DNA of 64,000 nt from QQVM01 sp035341855 (lineage in GTDB: Bacteria > Bacteroidota > Bacteroidia > AKYH767-A > 2013-40CM-41-45). A program made the translations under genes and the position numbers. The notes beneath the pieces were generated by a model, which saw only the letters and a program-made list of their open reading frames with translations, was not told where the DNA came from and did no database searches. The stretch is taken from NCBI GenBank assembly GCA_035341855.1, contig DAOQWA010000004.1, forward strand, positions 1 through 64,000, read 5' to 3'. Below are positions 1-8,400 of this stretch, in pieces. Every line of letters begins with the position of its first letter. Position 1 is the first letter of the stretch.

Positions 1-2104
1 ATTGTTTAAATTCCAAAAGGTACTTTTCCAAGTCAGTTAATGAATTCCCCTTACCAACAAGAGAAGCCTCTGAATGGCGGTCATATATAATGTATTGAGC
101 CAACCATAATTGTAGTCCCTGAAAATCATCTGTAGTTTTTAGATGTAATGCCTTTTCACGTACGCGCTCCTTGATCCCACCATCATATTCACCGGTTAAA
201 ATTTTATCTATTCGCTCTTTTGTTTTTTCATCAATGTTATCCCAATTCCAATATTTGCCAATTCTCATAAGTGGCAACAATTTTTTAATTGCCTTTTCAG
301 AATATGCACCATACTCACTTTTAAATGGTGGGAATTTCACGAATGTGGTGACGAATGATGTTGTATCCAAGCCAAATTTTATTGCAAAAGTCTTTAGAGC
401 CTTTTCAAAATCTGCCTTATCTGTGATTGAATAAATAATGTGCCACAGTGTCTGTTCAATTTCTCTTGTTAGAAATTTATCAGAAACGTTCTCAACCTTA
501 CCCAGCCTGTGAATAATATTAGTTCTTGTCTCATTACAGGGATATTTTTTATCCTCGACATAATTCCAACGGAATTTTTCGATTTCTTCAGTCAACTTTT
601 TCCCCTTTACCCCCTTTTGTCCAATCAAATATTTTAAAAGTCCTTTTTGATCAATTTCTTTTCGATCATTTAAAAATGCAAATAAATCTTCCCAATCTTT
701 AACACAGCTTAGATAATCAGTTGTTACATTGAAATTATCATCTTTTCTATAAACAGTAATATTGTACATCCATTGCCAGATACGAAACTCCTGGTAATAA
801 GGATTGGATTTGGGAATTGCCTTTAAATACTGAGTTTGCTCGTGACTGTTCTTGTCTTTGTATTTCCTGAACTCTAATGTACAATTGCCAATTGAAGATT
901 TTTGACTTCTTAAAGGTCGTTGATAGAAGATGATATCATTAATAAATAGATGAACGAAATCTTTGCTCATTAACAGATTTTGATGAGATTCATTATTTCT
1001 GTACAGTTCATGAATACAATCATTATATATACTTTCATCCTGCAATTCCGAATGAAACTCGATCTGTTTTTCTAAAATCTTCTTTAATTCATCTTTATAG
1101 AATTTTCGCTCAATAGTTCGAACAAGCTGGCCTTTGATTTTTTGTTGAGGTCCCCTTAAAAGAGCAGTATAAATGAAAGTCCCAACTGTAACATTCATCT
1201 CACCAATGTCATGCTCGGTTTTCTTTTTTTGCAAAGTCCAATCTTCTTCTCCGGGTGAACGGAAACTTCTCTTTTCATTTCCTTCTTTATCTTTCTTCAC
1301 AGAACCATCTTCATTCAAATCTGTCGTAACAATAAAATCACGGATCCTATCTTTCCAATTCAACAATGAAGTCTTGCTCGATCTTCGGTAAACCCATCCA
1401 TTTTCTAGAATTAACGAATACCAGGTTTCTCCTTTTCTATTCTTTTCAGGATCAATTATTACATCTATGATCTTTAATCTATAATACTCTGACAACTTAT
1501 TTGGATTTTCTTCTTCCTCTTCATCTCGCAATTGATAGTACCCTCTTTTTTGATTAAAGTTCAGTAATATCCATGCTAATTCTTCCTTTTCTATTTTTTG
1601 ATTTAGTGCTTTATTTCGCAAATAATAAATTGTCCAATCATATGGGATTAAACGCGATTCACCTCTTTTATCAATTAATAACTCAGGACATCGACTACGA
1701 AAATCATTGAGCATCTCCTCAAATGATTTAATAAAAATGAATCCTCTGTCATTATACGCCAATTTGGGTTCCTTGTCCGGTAAAAATTGTCCAAGCCTTC
1801 GTTCAAAATCAATTTGTTTTGCATAGTGTTCAGGTAAAAAGCTTAAAATTTTCAGTACACGATGCAATCTCTGACGTCGGAGTAAGTGCCGCTCTCTAAG
1901 TCTTCTTATACCCCTTAGCCTTGTTCTTTCAGATGTTTGTGAAACCGAGTTGCCTTTGTCAAAATCCCCCAAAATATCCTGGCTCATAGGGATAATTCTG
2001 CTTCCCATTCCTAAAATCTTTCCTTGTCTATTATTAAAATCTTGTTCAACTAATGCCCAACCTATGCTATTAGTTCCTAAATCCAGTCCAAGAATTTTTT
2101 TCAT
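1..2104 (-). CDS. cas9: CRISPR-associated endonuclease Cas9 (type II, probably II-C), N-terminal part
   Basis: Reading the minus strand from the ATG at 2104 gives 701 codons open to the window edge, so the C-terminal part is missing only because the window ends. Residues 4-16 are ILGLDLGTNSIGW, the RuvC-I motif, with Asp8 as the expected catalytic residue. Residues about 58-85 form the Arg-rich bridge helix (TRLRGIRRLRERHLLRRQRL). The rest is helical, charged recognition-lobe sequence. Known role: RNA-guided double-strand DNA cleavage with crRNA and tracrRNA. RuvC-II, HNH, RuvC-III and the PAM-interacting domain must lie left of position 1, so nuclease integrity cannot be judged. I found no internal stop or frameshift in the stretches checked. 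The tracrRNA next door supports a functional locus. Subtype II-C is inferred from the phylum and tracrRNA form. Confidence 0.96.
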   Translation of the reverse strand, partial: MKKILGLDLGTNSIGWALVEQDFNNRQGKILGMGSRIIPMSQDILGDFDKGNSVSQTSERTRLRGIRRLRERHLLRRQRLHRVLKILSFLPEHYAKQIDFERRLGQFLPDKEPKLAYNDRGFIFIKSFEEMLNDFRSRCPELLIDKRGESRLIPYDWTIYYLRNKALNQKIEKEELAWILLNFNQKRGYYQLRDEEEEENPNKLSEYYRLKIIDVIIDPEKNRKGETWYSLILENGWVYRRSSKTSLLNWKDRIRDFIVTTDLNEDGSVKKDKEGNEKRSFRSPGEEDWTLQKKKTEHDIGEMNVTVGTFIYTALLRGPQQKIKGQLVRTIERKFYKDELKKILEKQIEFHSELQDESIYNDCIHELYRNNESHQNLLMSKDFVHLFINDIIFYQRPLRSQKSSIGNCTLEFRKYKDKNSHEQTQYLKAIPKSNPYYQEFRIWQWMYNITVYRKDDNFNVTTDYLSCVKDWEDLFAFLNDRKEIDQKGLLKYLIGQKGVKGKKLTEEIEKFRWNYVEDKKYPCNETRTNIIHRLGKVENVSDKFLTREIEQTLWHIIYSITDKADFEKALKTFAIKFGLDTTSFVTTFVKFPPFKSEYGAYSEKAIKKLLPLMRIGKYWNWDNIDEKTKERIDKILTGEYDGGIKERVREKALHLKTTDDFQGLQLWLAQYIIYDRHSEASLVGKGNSLTDLEKYLLEFKQ

Positions 2105-2135
2105 ATATGTTGATTTTTATAATTATTTTGATTTG

Positions 2136-2217
2136 CTTTGTGGTACAATTTAAAGCAATTCACAATAAGGATTATTCCGTTGTGAAAACATTTAAAGCGG
2201 CGCAAGTCGCTTTTTTT
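2136..2217 (+). ncRNA. tracrRNA of the type II CRISPR-Cas system
   Basis: The plus strand carries, in order, an anti-repeat region (about 2136-2166, including CAATTTAAAGCAATTCACAA), a stem CACAA/TTGTG (2161-2165 with 2180-2184) enclosing AAGGATTATTCCG, a linker AAAACATTT, and a terminator hairpin. This order and the AAGGATTATTCCG-TTGTGAAAACATTT block match what I know of tracrRNAs beside Bacteroidota Cas9 genes. The anti-repeat predicts a CRISPR repeat containing TTGTGAATTGCTTTAAATTG. The 5' end is uncertain. A weak -7-like TATTTTG at 2124-2130, one base short in the spacer, would start transcription near 2136. TTGCTTT (2134-2139 region) and AAAGCAA (2152-2158) are also mutually complementary, as expected if the CRISPR repeat is itself partly palindromic. 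Confidence 0.87.
2194..2217 (+). terminator. Rho-independent terminator of the tracrRNA
   Basis: AAAGCGGC (2194-2201), GCAA tetraloop, GTCGCTTT (2206-2213), continuing into a run of seven T (2211-2217). The 8-bp stem has one G-U pair. On the minus strand the hairpin is followed by A residues rather than T, so it should not stop cas9 transcription. Confidence 0.88.
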
Positions 2218-2313
2218 ATTTTTCTAAATTGAGGGAATAACGTAATTAGATTGTGAAGGAATCATATGAAACGGTTTATTGTTTTCTAAAAATTTAAACT
2301 AAGTGTATCAGTA

Positions 2314-2342
2314 CAAATATACTAGAATTGAGTTCAAATCAA
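2314..2342 (-). promoter_or_regulatory. Candidate cas9 promoter
   Basis: On the minus strand there is TTG (2342-2340), 18 bases, then TATATTTG (2321-2314). This fits the Bacteroidota pattern TTG-N17-23-TAnnTTTG. It is the only exact minus-strand TAnnTTTG I found between cas9 and hisS. Transcription would begin near 2308 and give cas9 a leader of about 200 bases that is antisense to the tracrRNA gene. This is an inference from motif and spacing only. Confidence 0.5.
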
Positions 2343-2392
2343 AACATCCGGATATTAGTAAAAATACGGTATTTTGTGCCTTGTTTTAAACT

Positions 2393-3748
2393 ATGATGAA
2401 ACCAGGAATTCCCAAAGGCACCAGAGATTTTTCACCGGGAGAGATGATCCGGAGAAATTATGTCTTTGATATTATCAAAGATGTTTTTAGAAAATTCGGT
2501 TTTGAGGAGATCGAAACTCCTGCGATGGAAAACCTTAGTTCACTCGAGGGAAAGTATGGCGAAGAAGGAGACAAACTTTTATTCCGTATCTTAAATTCCG
2601 GTCCTGTTATTGATGAGATCAGGGAGAAAAAAGATAAAATTGCTCAGTCTGATATAACAGAGAAAGGACTACGCTATGACCTTACCGTGCCTTTTGCCCG
2701 GTATGTTGTCTTGCATCAAAACGATATTACTTTTCCATTCAGAAGATATCAGATCCAGCCGGTTTGGAGGGCTGACCGCCCTCAAAAGGGAAGATACCGT
2801 GAATTTTATCAGTGTGACGCAGATGTAATCGGAAGTACTTCGCTGTTGAATGAAGTGGAGTTGATCCGTCTTATTGATGAAGTATTTCGTCGTCTGAGTA
2901 TTGGAATCTCTGCCAGGCTGAACAACAGGAAAGTTCTTGCCGGTATTGCAGAAGTGATCAATGCTCCGGAGCGCCTTATTGATATCACCGTTGCTCTCGA
3001 TAAACTTGACAAGATCGGACAAGAAAAGGTAAATGAAGAGTTGATCAATAAGGGTATTGACAGGACTGCACTGGAAAAGATCCAGCCACTTCTTCTGCTT
3101 AAAGGTTCTAACGAACAAAAACTTGAAGCATTGAAGAAATTCTTATCTGCCTCAGATATTGGAATGAAGGGTATTGAAGAGCTCGAAATGATTTTCGACA
3201 CATTAAAAAAAGTGGATCCTCAATTCAGAATGCCGGAGTTGGACATCTCACTTGCACGCGGACTCAATTACTATACAGGTGCGATCATAGAAGTGAAAGT
3301 CGATGATAAACGTTCTGAGTTCAACAGCAGCATCTGTGGCGGAGGTCGTTATGATGATCTCACCGGAATATTTGGATTACCGAATGTATCAGGTGTAGGA
3401 ATTTCTTTCGGTGCTGATCGTATCTGCGATGTTTTAGCAGAAATTAATGCTTATCCGGAATTCAATGCAGCCCGTACCCGGATTTTATTTGTGAATTTTG
3501 GAATTGATGAAGCGGTATATTGTCTGGGACTCATTCATCAGCTTCGCAAGAATGGAATTGCTGCAGAGCTCTATCCTGATAATGCGAAGTTGAAAAAGCA
3601 AATGTCTTATGCCGACTCAAAAAAGATCCCCTATGTTGCTCTTATTGGTTCTGAAGAAATGAAGAAGGGAGTGATCACCATAAAGAAAATGATTACAGGA
3701 GAGCAATCGCTTGTGAACATGGATCAATTAGTTCAAATTCTTAAGTAA
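2393..3748 (+). CDS. hisS: Histidine--tRNA ligase
   Basis: This 451-residue class II aminoacyl-tRNA synthetase charges tRNA-His in the cytoplasm. The N-terminus GIPKGTRDFSP is typical of HisRS. Motif 2 appears as KGRYREFYQCDAD near residue 143. The histidine-binding motif is LARGLNYYTGA near residue 285, and the glycine motif GGGRYDDL lies near 315. A C-terminal anticodon-binding domain follows from about residue 360. Two ATG codons are adjacent (2393 and 2396) and either may be used. hutH follows after 17 bases on the same strand, so the two are probably co-transcribed. The upstream sequence has only an imperfect -7 element (TATTTTGTG around 2370-2378). Confidence 0.97.
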   Translation: MMKPGIPKGTRDFSPGEMIRRNYVFDIIKDVFRKFGFEEIETPAMENLSSLEGKYGEEGDKLLFRILNSGPVIDEIREKKDKIAQSDITEKGLRYDLTVPFARYVVLHQNDITFPFRRYQIQPVWRADRPQKGRYREFYQCDADVIGSTSLLNEVELIRLIDEVFRRLSIGISARLNNRKVLAGIAEVINAPERLIDITVALDKLDKIGQEKVNEELINKGIDRTALEKIQPLLLLKGSNEQKLEALKKFLSASDIGMKGIEELEMIFDTLKKVDPQFRMPELDISLARGLNYYTGAIIEVKVDDKRSEFNSSICGGGRYDDLTGIFGLPNVSGVGISFGADRICDVLAEINAYPEFNAARTRILFVNFGIDEAVYCLGLIHQLRKNGIAAELYPDNAKLKKQMSYADSKKIPYVALIGSEEMKKGVITIKKMITGEQSLVNMDQLVQILK

Positions 3749-3765
3749 AAGACAGCCTTTATCCT

Positions 3766-5247
3766 ATGAGTCAATATAAAATATCATCTGCCGGCCTCGA
3801 TTTTGAAACCATAGAATCAATTTTACAGGAGGATCAGAAGCTTGTACTTTCTGAGGAAGCAAAAAAAGCTATTCAGGCTGGTCGTGCCTATCTCGATCAA
3901 AAACTTAAGAAGCATAAAGATCCTATCTATGGGATCAACACCGGCTTTGGTTCTTTGTATAATAAATCAGTCTCTGAAAAAGATCTTTCTCAGTTGCAAA
4001 AGAATCTTGTGATGTCTCATGCCTGCGGAACAGGTGAAGAGGTTCCATTCGACATTGTGAAGATCATGTTACTTCTGAAGATCCAGGGATTATCTTATGG
4101 GAATTCCGGCGTTCAGCTACAGACTGTGAATCGACTGATCGACATGTTCAATGAGGATATGATCCCTGTTGTTTATCAGCAAGGCTCTTTAGGTGCCTCC
4201 GGCGATCTGGCTCCTTTGGCACATCTGTGCTTACCTTTGATAGGGGAAGGGGAAGTGTTTTACAAGGGAAAAATTCAGACTGCAAAAGTTGTACTGAAAA
4301 AACTGAAGTGGGACGCAATAGAACTTCAAAGTAAAGAAGGTCTTGCTCTTCTGAATGGTACACAATTCATGGCAGCATACGGTGTTCATGCTCTTGTGAG
4401 AAGCTATCAGCTTGCATCGCTTGCTGATTTTATTGCTACTATTTCTCTCGAAGCTTTTGATGGTCGTCAGGAACCTTTTGACAAGCTGATTCATAAGATA
4501 AGGCCTCATCAGGGTCAGATGGATGTTGCAGAGAATATAAGAAACATTTTGAAGGGGAGTGAATTGATCGGAAGAAAGAAAGCGCATGTTCAGGATCCAT
4601 ATTCGTTTCGTTGCATACCTCAGGTCCATGGTGCTTCACGCGATGCAATCAACTATGCAGCTAATGTTTTTCTCACTGAAATTAATTCAGTGACCGACAA
4701 TCCAACTTTATTTCCCAAGGAAGATAAGATCCTTTCTGCAGGAAATTTTCACGGACAACCTTTGTCATTAGCCATGGATTTTCTGGCAATTGCTTTATCG
4801 GAATTAGGGAATATTTCGGAAAGAAGGACTTATCAACTTATTAGTGGGATTCGGGAACTGCCTCCGTTCCTGGTTTCTGAACCAGGTTTAAATTCCGGAT
4901 TTATGATCCCTCAGTACACCGCAGCTTCTATTGTCAGTCAAAACAAACAACTTTGCAGTCCAGCTTCCGTTGATTCTATCGTTTCCTCAAATGGTCAGGA
5001 AGATCATGTAAGTATGGGGGCAAATGCTGCAACAAAATTATACAAAGTGGTAGAGAATATTTATACTATTCTTGCCATTGAACTTATGACTGCTGTACAG
5101 GGGCTTGAATTCAGAAGACCATTGAAGAGCTCTGAGATGGTTGAAGAGTTTGTTGCTGCTTTCAGGAAAGAAGTGCCATTTATCAAAAAAGACAAGGTGC
5201 TCTACACCGAAATACAGAAATCAAGGGAATTTCTGCTCTCTCTGTGA
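3766..5247 (+). CDS. hutH: Histidine ammonia-lyase
   Basis: This 493-residue enzyme of the aromatic amino acid ammonia-lyase family converts L-histidine to urocanate and ammonia, the first step of histidine degradation. The Ala-Ser-Gly triplet that cyclises to the MIO cofactor is in LGASGDLAPLAH near residues 141-152. YGINTGFGSL near residue 55, a QEDHVSMG motif near 410 and the conserved NG(T)QFM region also fit the family. Length is normal. It lies 17 bases after hisS. No hutU, hutI or hutG is present in the window, so the rest of the pathway must be elsewhere. A tyrosine- or phenylalanine-specific relative cannot be excluded without structural comparison, but histidase is the likelier call. 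Confidence 0.93.
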   Translation: MSQYKISSAGLDFETIESILQEDQKLVLSEEAKKAIQAGRAYLDQKLKKHKDPIYGINTGFGSLYNKSVSEKDLSQLQKNLVMSHACGTGEEVPFDIVKIMLLLKIQGLSYGNSGVQLQTVNRLIDMFNEDMIPVVYQQGSLGASGDLAPLAHLCLPLIGEGEVFYKGKIQTAKVVLKKLKWDAIELQSKEGLALLNGTQFMAAYGVHALVRSYQLASLADFIATISLEAFDGRQEPFDKLIHKIRPHQGQMDVAENIRNILKGSELIGRKKAHVQDPYSFRCIPQVHGASRDAINYAANVFLTEINSVTDNPTLFPKEDKILSAGNFHGQPLSLAMDFLAIALSELGNISERRTYQLISGIRELPPFLVSEPGLNSGFMIPQYTAASIVSQNKQLCSPASVDSIVSSNGQEDHVSMGANAATKLYKVVENIYTILAIELMTAVQGLEFRRPLKSSEMVEEFVAAFRKEVPFIKKDKVLYTEIQKSREFLLSL

Positions 5248-5400
5248 TAAATTTCGGTTATTTTTGAATCCTGAGGCACTTTTTTACGTTAAAAGTTTTG
5301 GATTTAGAGCTCGTTTGGATCCTGATCTAAATTCAATTTCGATTAATTTTATCTCCTAATACCATCAAGATCTTCCATACCAATATTGTGGATCTTAAAA

Positions 5401-8400
5401 ATGAAAAAAATATTCCTCATTGTTCTGGTGATGTCAGCTTTGCAAGTTCAAGGTCAGTACACACGCATACAGGAAAAAAATTTAGAGAGATTCACAAAGA
5501 GGGAGCCTCAGGTAAGCGCAGAGCTTTTGGAATTGTCGAAAGAGTATAAATCGCATCCTGATTTTGGCATCATACCTTTTCAAGGGCCACCTGAACACAA
5601 TTGTATTGAGTTGCTTTCTAAACGAGATGCTTATAACAGGTATTATATCAAGGAAGGGTCTAATGCTTCGCATTTTTTTAAACAACAATCCTATTCACCA
5701 ATTAATTATTTGGATGCTGCAGGAAATTGGAGGGAGATCAACTACAGACTAAGACCTGATAATTTAGTAAAGAAATTATTCAGAGCAGATCAACAGCCGA
5801 CACCATTTGTCCTCAACCTCAATGATCATTTTGCGAGTGTTCAATTCAATGGTGTCCAATTAAAGTTCAATAAAGGCCTAAGACTTTTCCACATTGATTC
5901 ACAGGGTACACGTACATCCCTGGGTGACGGAGACTGGTCAAAATACAGAGCAGGAGATGATGGTTTACTCATCATGGATTTTTATCCGGGCATTGATGTT
6001 GCATTTACTTTTTCTACCGGCTTTATGGAGACGAGTTTTATATTAAATCATCCTGTTCAATTTCAGGATGGCTATCTTGTGATGCAACAAGAACTTGAAT
6101 TTCCTGATGGTATGAAATTTATTGATGAGCATTCAATGCAACATAGTGATTTGCATATTGGAAAAGCTGACAGGGTTCCGGTTTTTATTATTGAAAAATG
6201 TTATGCATATGATAATTCTCATAATGCACAGCGGCAAGAACTTTTGACAAGTGTTGAACGGACAAATAATTTGTTGGTATATACTTCCGTGAATTGGTTG
6301 AATGATCCTGCAACGAAATATCCGGTCGTAATTGATCCTGTAGTAACGACGAGTAATTCATTAGCTGCGGCAACAATTGCGGGAACACAGTTTTCACCTG
6401 TTTGCTGGACCAACAGTTGTGATTATTTTATGACCGTACCAACACCGGCAAATACAACCATAACTAATATTTATACATCCTTCGAATATTTTGCAACAGG
6501 TCTCTGTTTTGCGCAAGACGGAGGTTTTAGTGTTGATCTGGGGACTTGTTCTTATCCTTCAGCTCCCCCCGGTGTTATTACCTGTGCTGTTCCGTTGTCT
6601 AATTTTAATTGCGGCGCATTAAACCTTACTACACTACCTGATTTTACTTCATGTATTCCTGCGCCACAATGTGCGCCTCAAAATTTAGATTTCACACTGC
6701 ATTTTTATCGTTGTAATAACGATCCTGCAGTAGTATGTGGGAACGCATGTATTCGTGCTTCTCAACCATGGACAATGACGATTGAAGGACGGACAATGGA
6801 AATGGTACATAATAGCCCGACCCAAATTGTATGTGCAGGTGATTCAATCAATGTCGTCACAGTAACTCAGTTTGGTGTACAGCCTCATCAATTTGTTTGG
6901 TCTCCTGCAGCAGCAAACAATGATACCATTCGTGTTAGTCCCGCTTCAACAACGAATTACACAGTTACTGTCACAGACGCATGTGGAACTACTGCTACAG
7001 GATCGAGTACGGTACAGGTGACCCCACGCAATAATCCCGGATTTACTGTGAGCCCTAATCCTGTTTGTGTCGGACAAGCCGTCACACTTCTTGGATTGGG
7101 ATCAGGTCCTGTATCCTCGTATGATTGGACAATGCCCGGAAGTGATGCGCCCGGTGGCGTAGCGACAAATGATAAGTCCCCTATAATTCAATATGCCATT
7201 GCCGGGGTATATCCGATTACATTAAAGTATACATCAAATTCTTGCGTCTTTGATTCCACATTGAATATTACTGTCAACGCAGTCACTCCTGCATCAGTTG
7301 GGATGTCTTCTTCCCCGGCAGGCGCTATTTGTCCGGGAGATACGATGCGCTTTCTGGCGACATCAACAAATGGTGGAAGTGCCCCGTTTTATGATTGGTA
7401 TATTGATGGTATCCTGGTTCAATCAGGTGCTGTCGATTCGATGAAGAGTAATGCATTTATCAATGGATCTCTTGTACAGGTTGTGATGACTTCCAATTCT
7501 GCATGTTCAAACCCTACTGTTGATACTGCATCATTATTTGTTGTTTTCAGTACTGCAGTAAGTCCTTCAGTCAGTGTTGGTCCTGATACAAGTATTTGTC
7601 CGGGCTCACCCGTAACATTTGTTGCTAACCCAAGCAATGGTGGAGCTGCGCCAGCATATCAATGGACAATTAATGGTGTTGCCGTCCCGGGTGCAACTAT
7701 GAATTCATTCACGTCTAATATTAACAGTACTGATTCAATTGTTGGTGTAAGTATGCTATCATCATTGAGCTGTGTGAGTAGCTCTGGTGCAAATGACAGT
7801 GTCCGCGTTAATTTTGAACCGAGAATTACACCTACTGTAACACTTTCACCTTCGCCATCGGGTGCTGTTTGTCCGGGTGATCCGGTTAATTTTACTGCAC
7901 AAACAAATGGAGGAGGCCCTGCTCCGACTTACCAGTGGTATGTGAATGGAGTAGCTAGTGGAGGTGCTGGTAGTGATTCAACATTTTTAAGGGCAAATCC
8001 AATGCCGGGTGATTCTATCAGTGTTCGTCTCACATCAAGTCATAACTGTTTACTAAGCAACATTAGTTCAAGCTGGTCTATTATTACAGTGACGGCGGCT
8101 GCATCACCTTCCGTCAGCCTTACGGCATCACCATCTTCAATTGTTTGTGAGAATGATTTAGTCAGCATCACTGCTTCCGCCACGGCTGCAGGTTCAGTCC
8201 CTGTTTATCATTGGTATTTGAATAATGTGTTACTGTCAAACTCAGACTCAGTTTTTAACAGTTCTACTCTTTCAGATCAGGATGTGATAAGAGTTGAAGT
8301 ATTTTCTTCCCTAACCTGTGCCATTACACCTTCAGACAGTGATTCAATAATTATTTCTGTTTCACCTGTGAGCAACCCTGCAGTTAGTATTGTGAATACA

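Noticed and set aside
171..434. Plus-strand frame of 87 codons, and similar ones at 1173-1391 and 1950-2153
   Set aside because: They lie entirely opposite the cas9 reading frame, have no start-site signals and no recognisable protein pattern.
2131..2166. Single degenerate CRISPR repeat, suggesting an array here
   Set aside because: Only one copy is present and its orientation and the following stem-loop and terminator fit a tracrRNA anti-repeat. No second repeat or spacer was found nearby.
5141..5359. Plus-strand 72-codon frame at the end of hutH
   Set aside because: It overlaps the 3' end of hutH in another frame and continues into AT-rich non-coding DNA; no conserved pattern.
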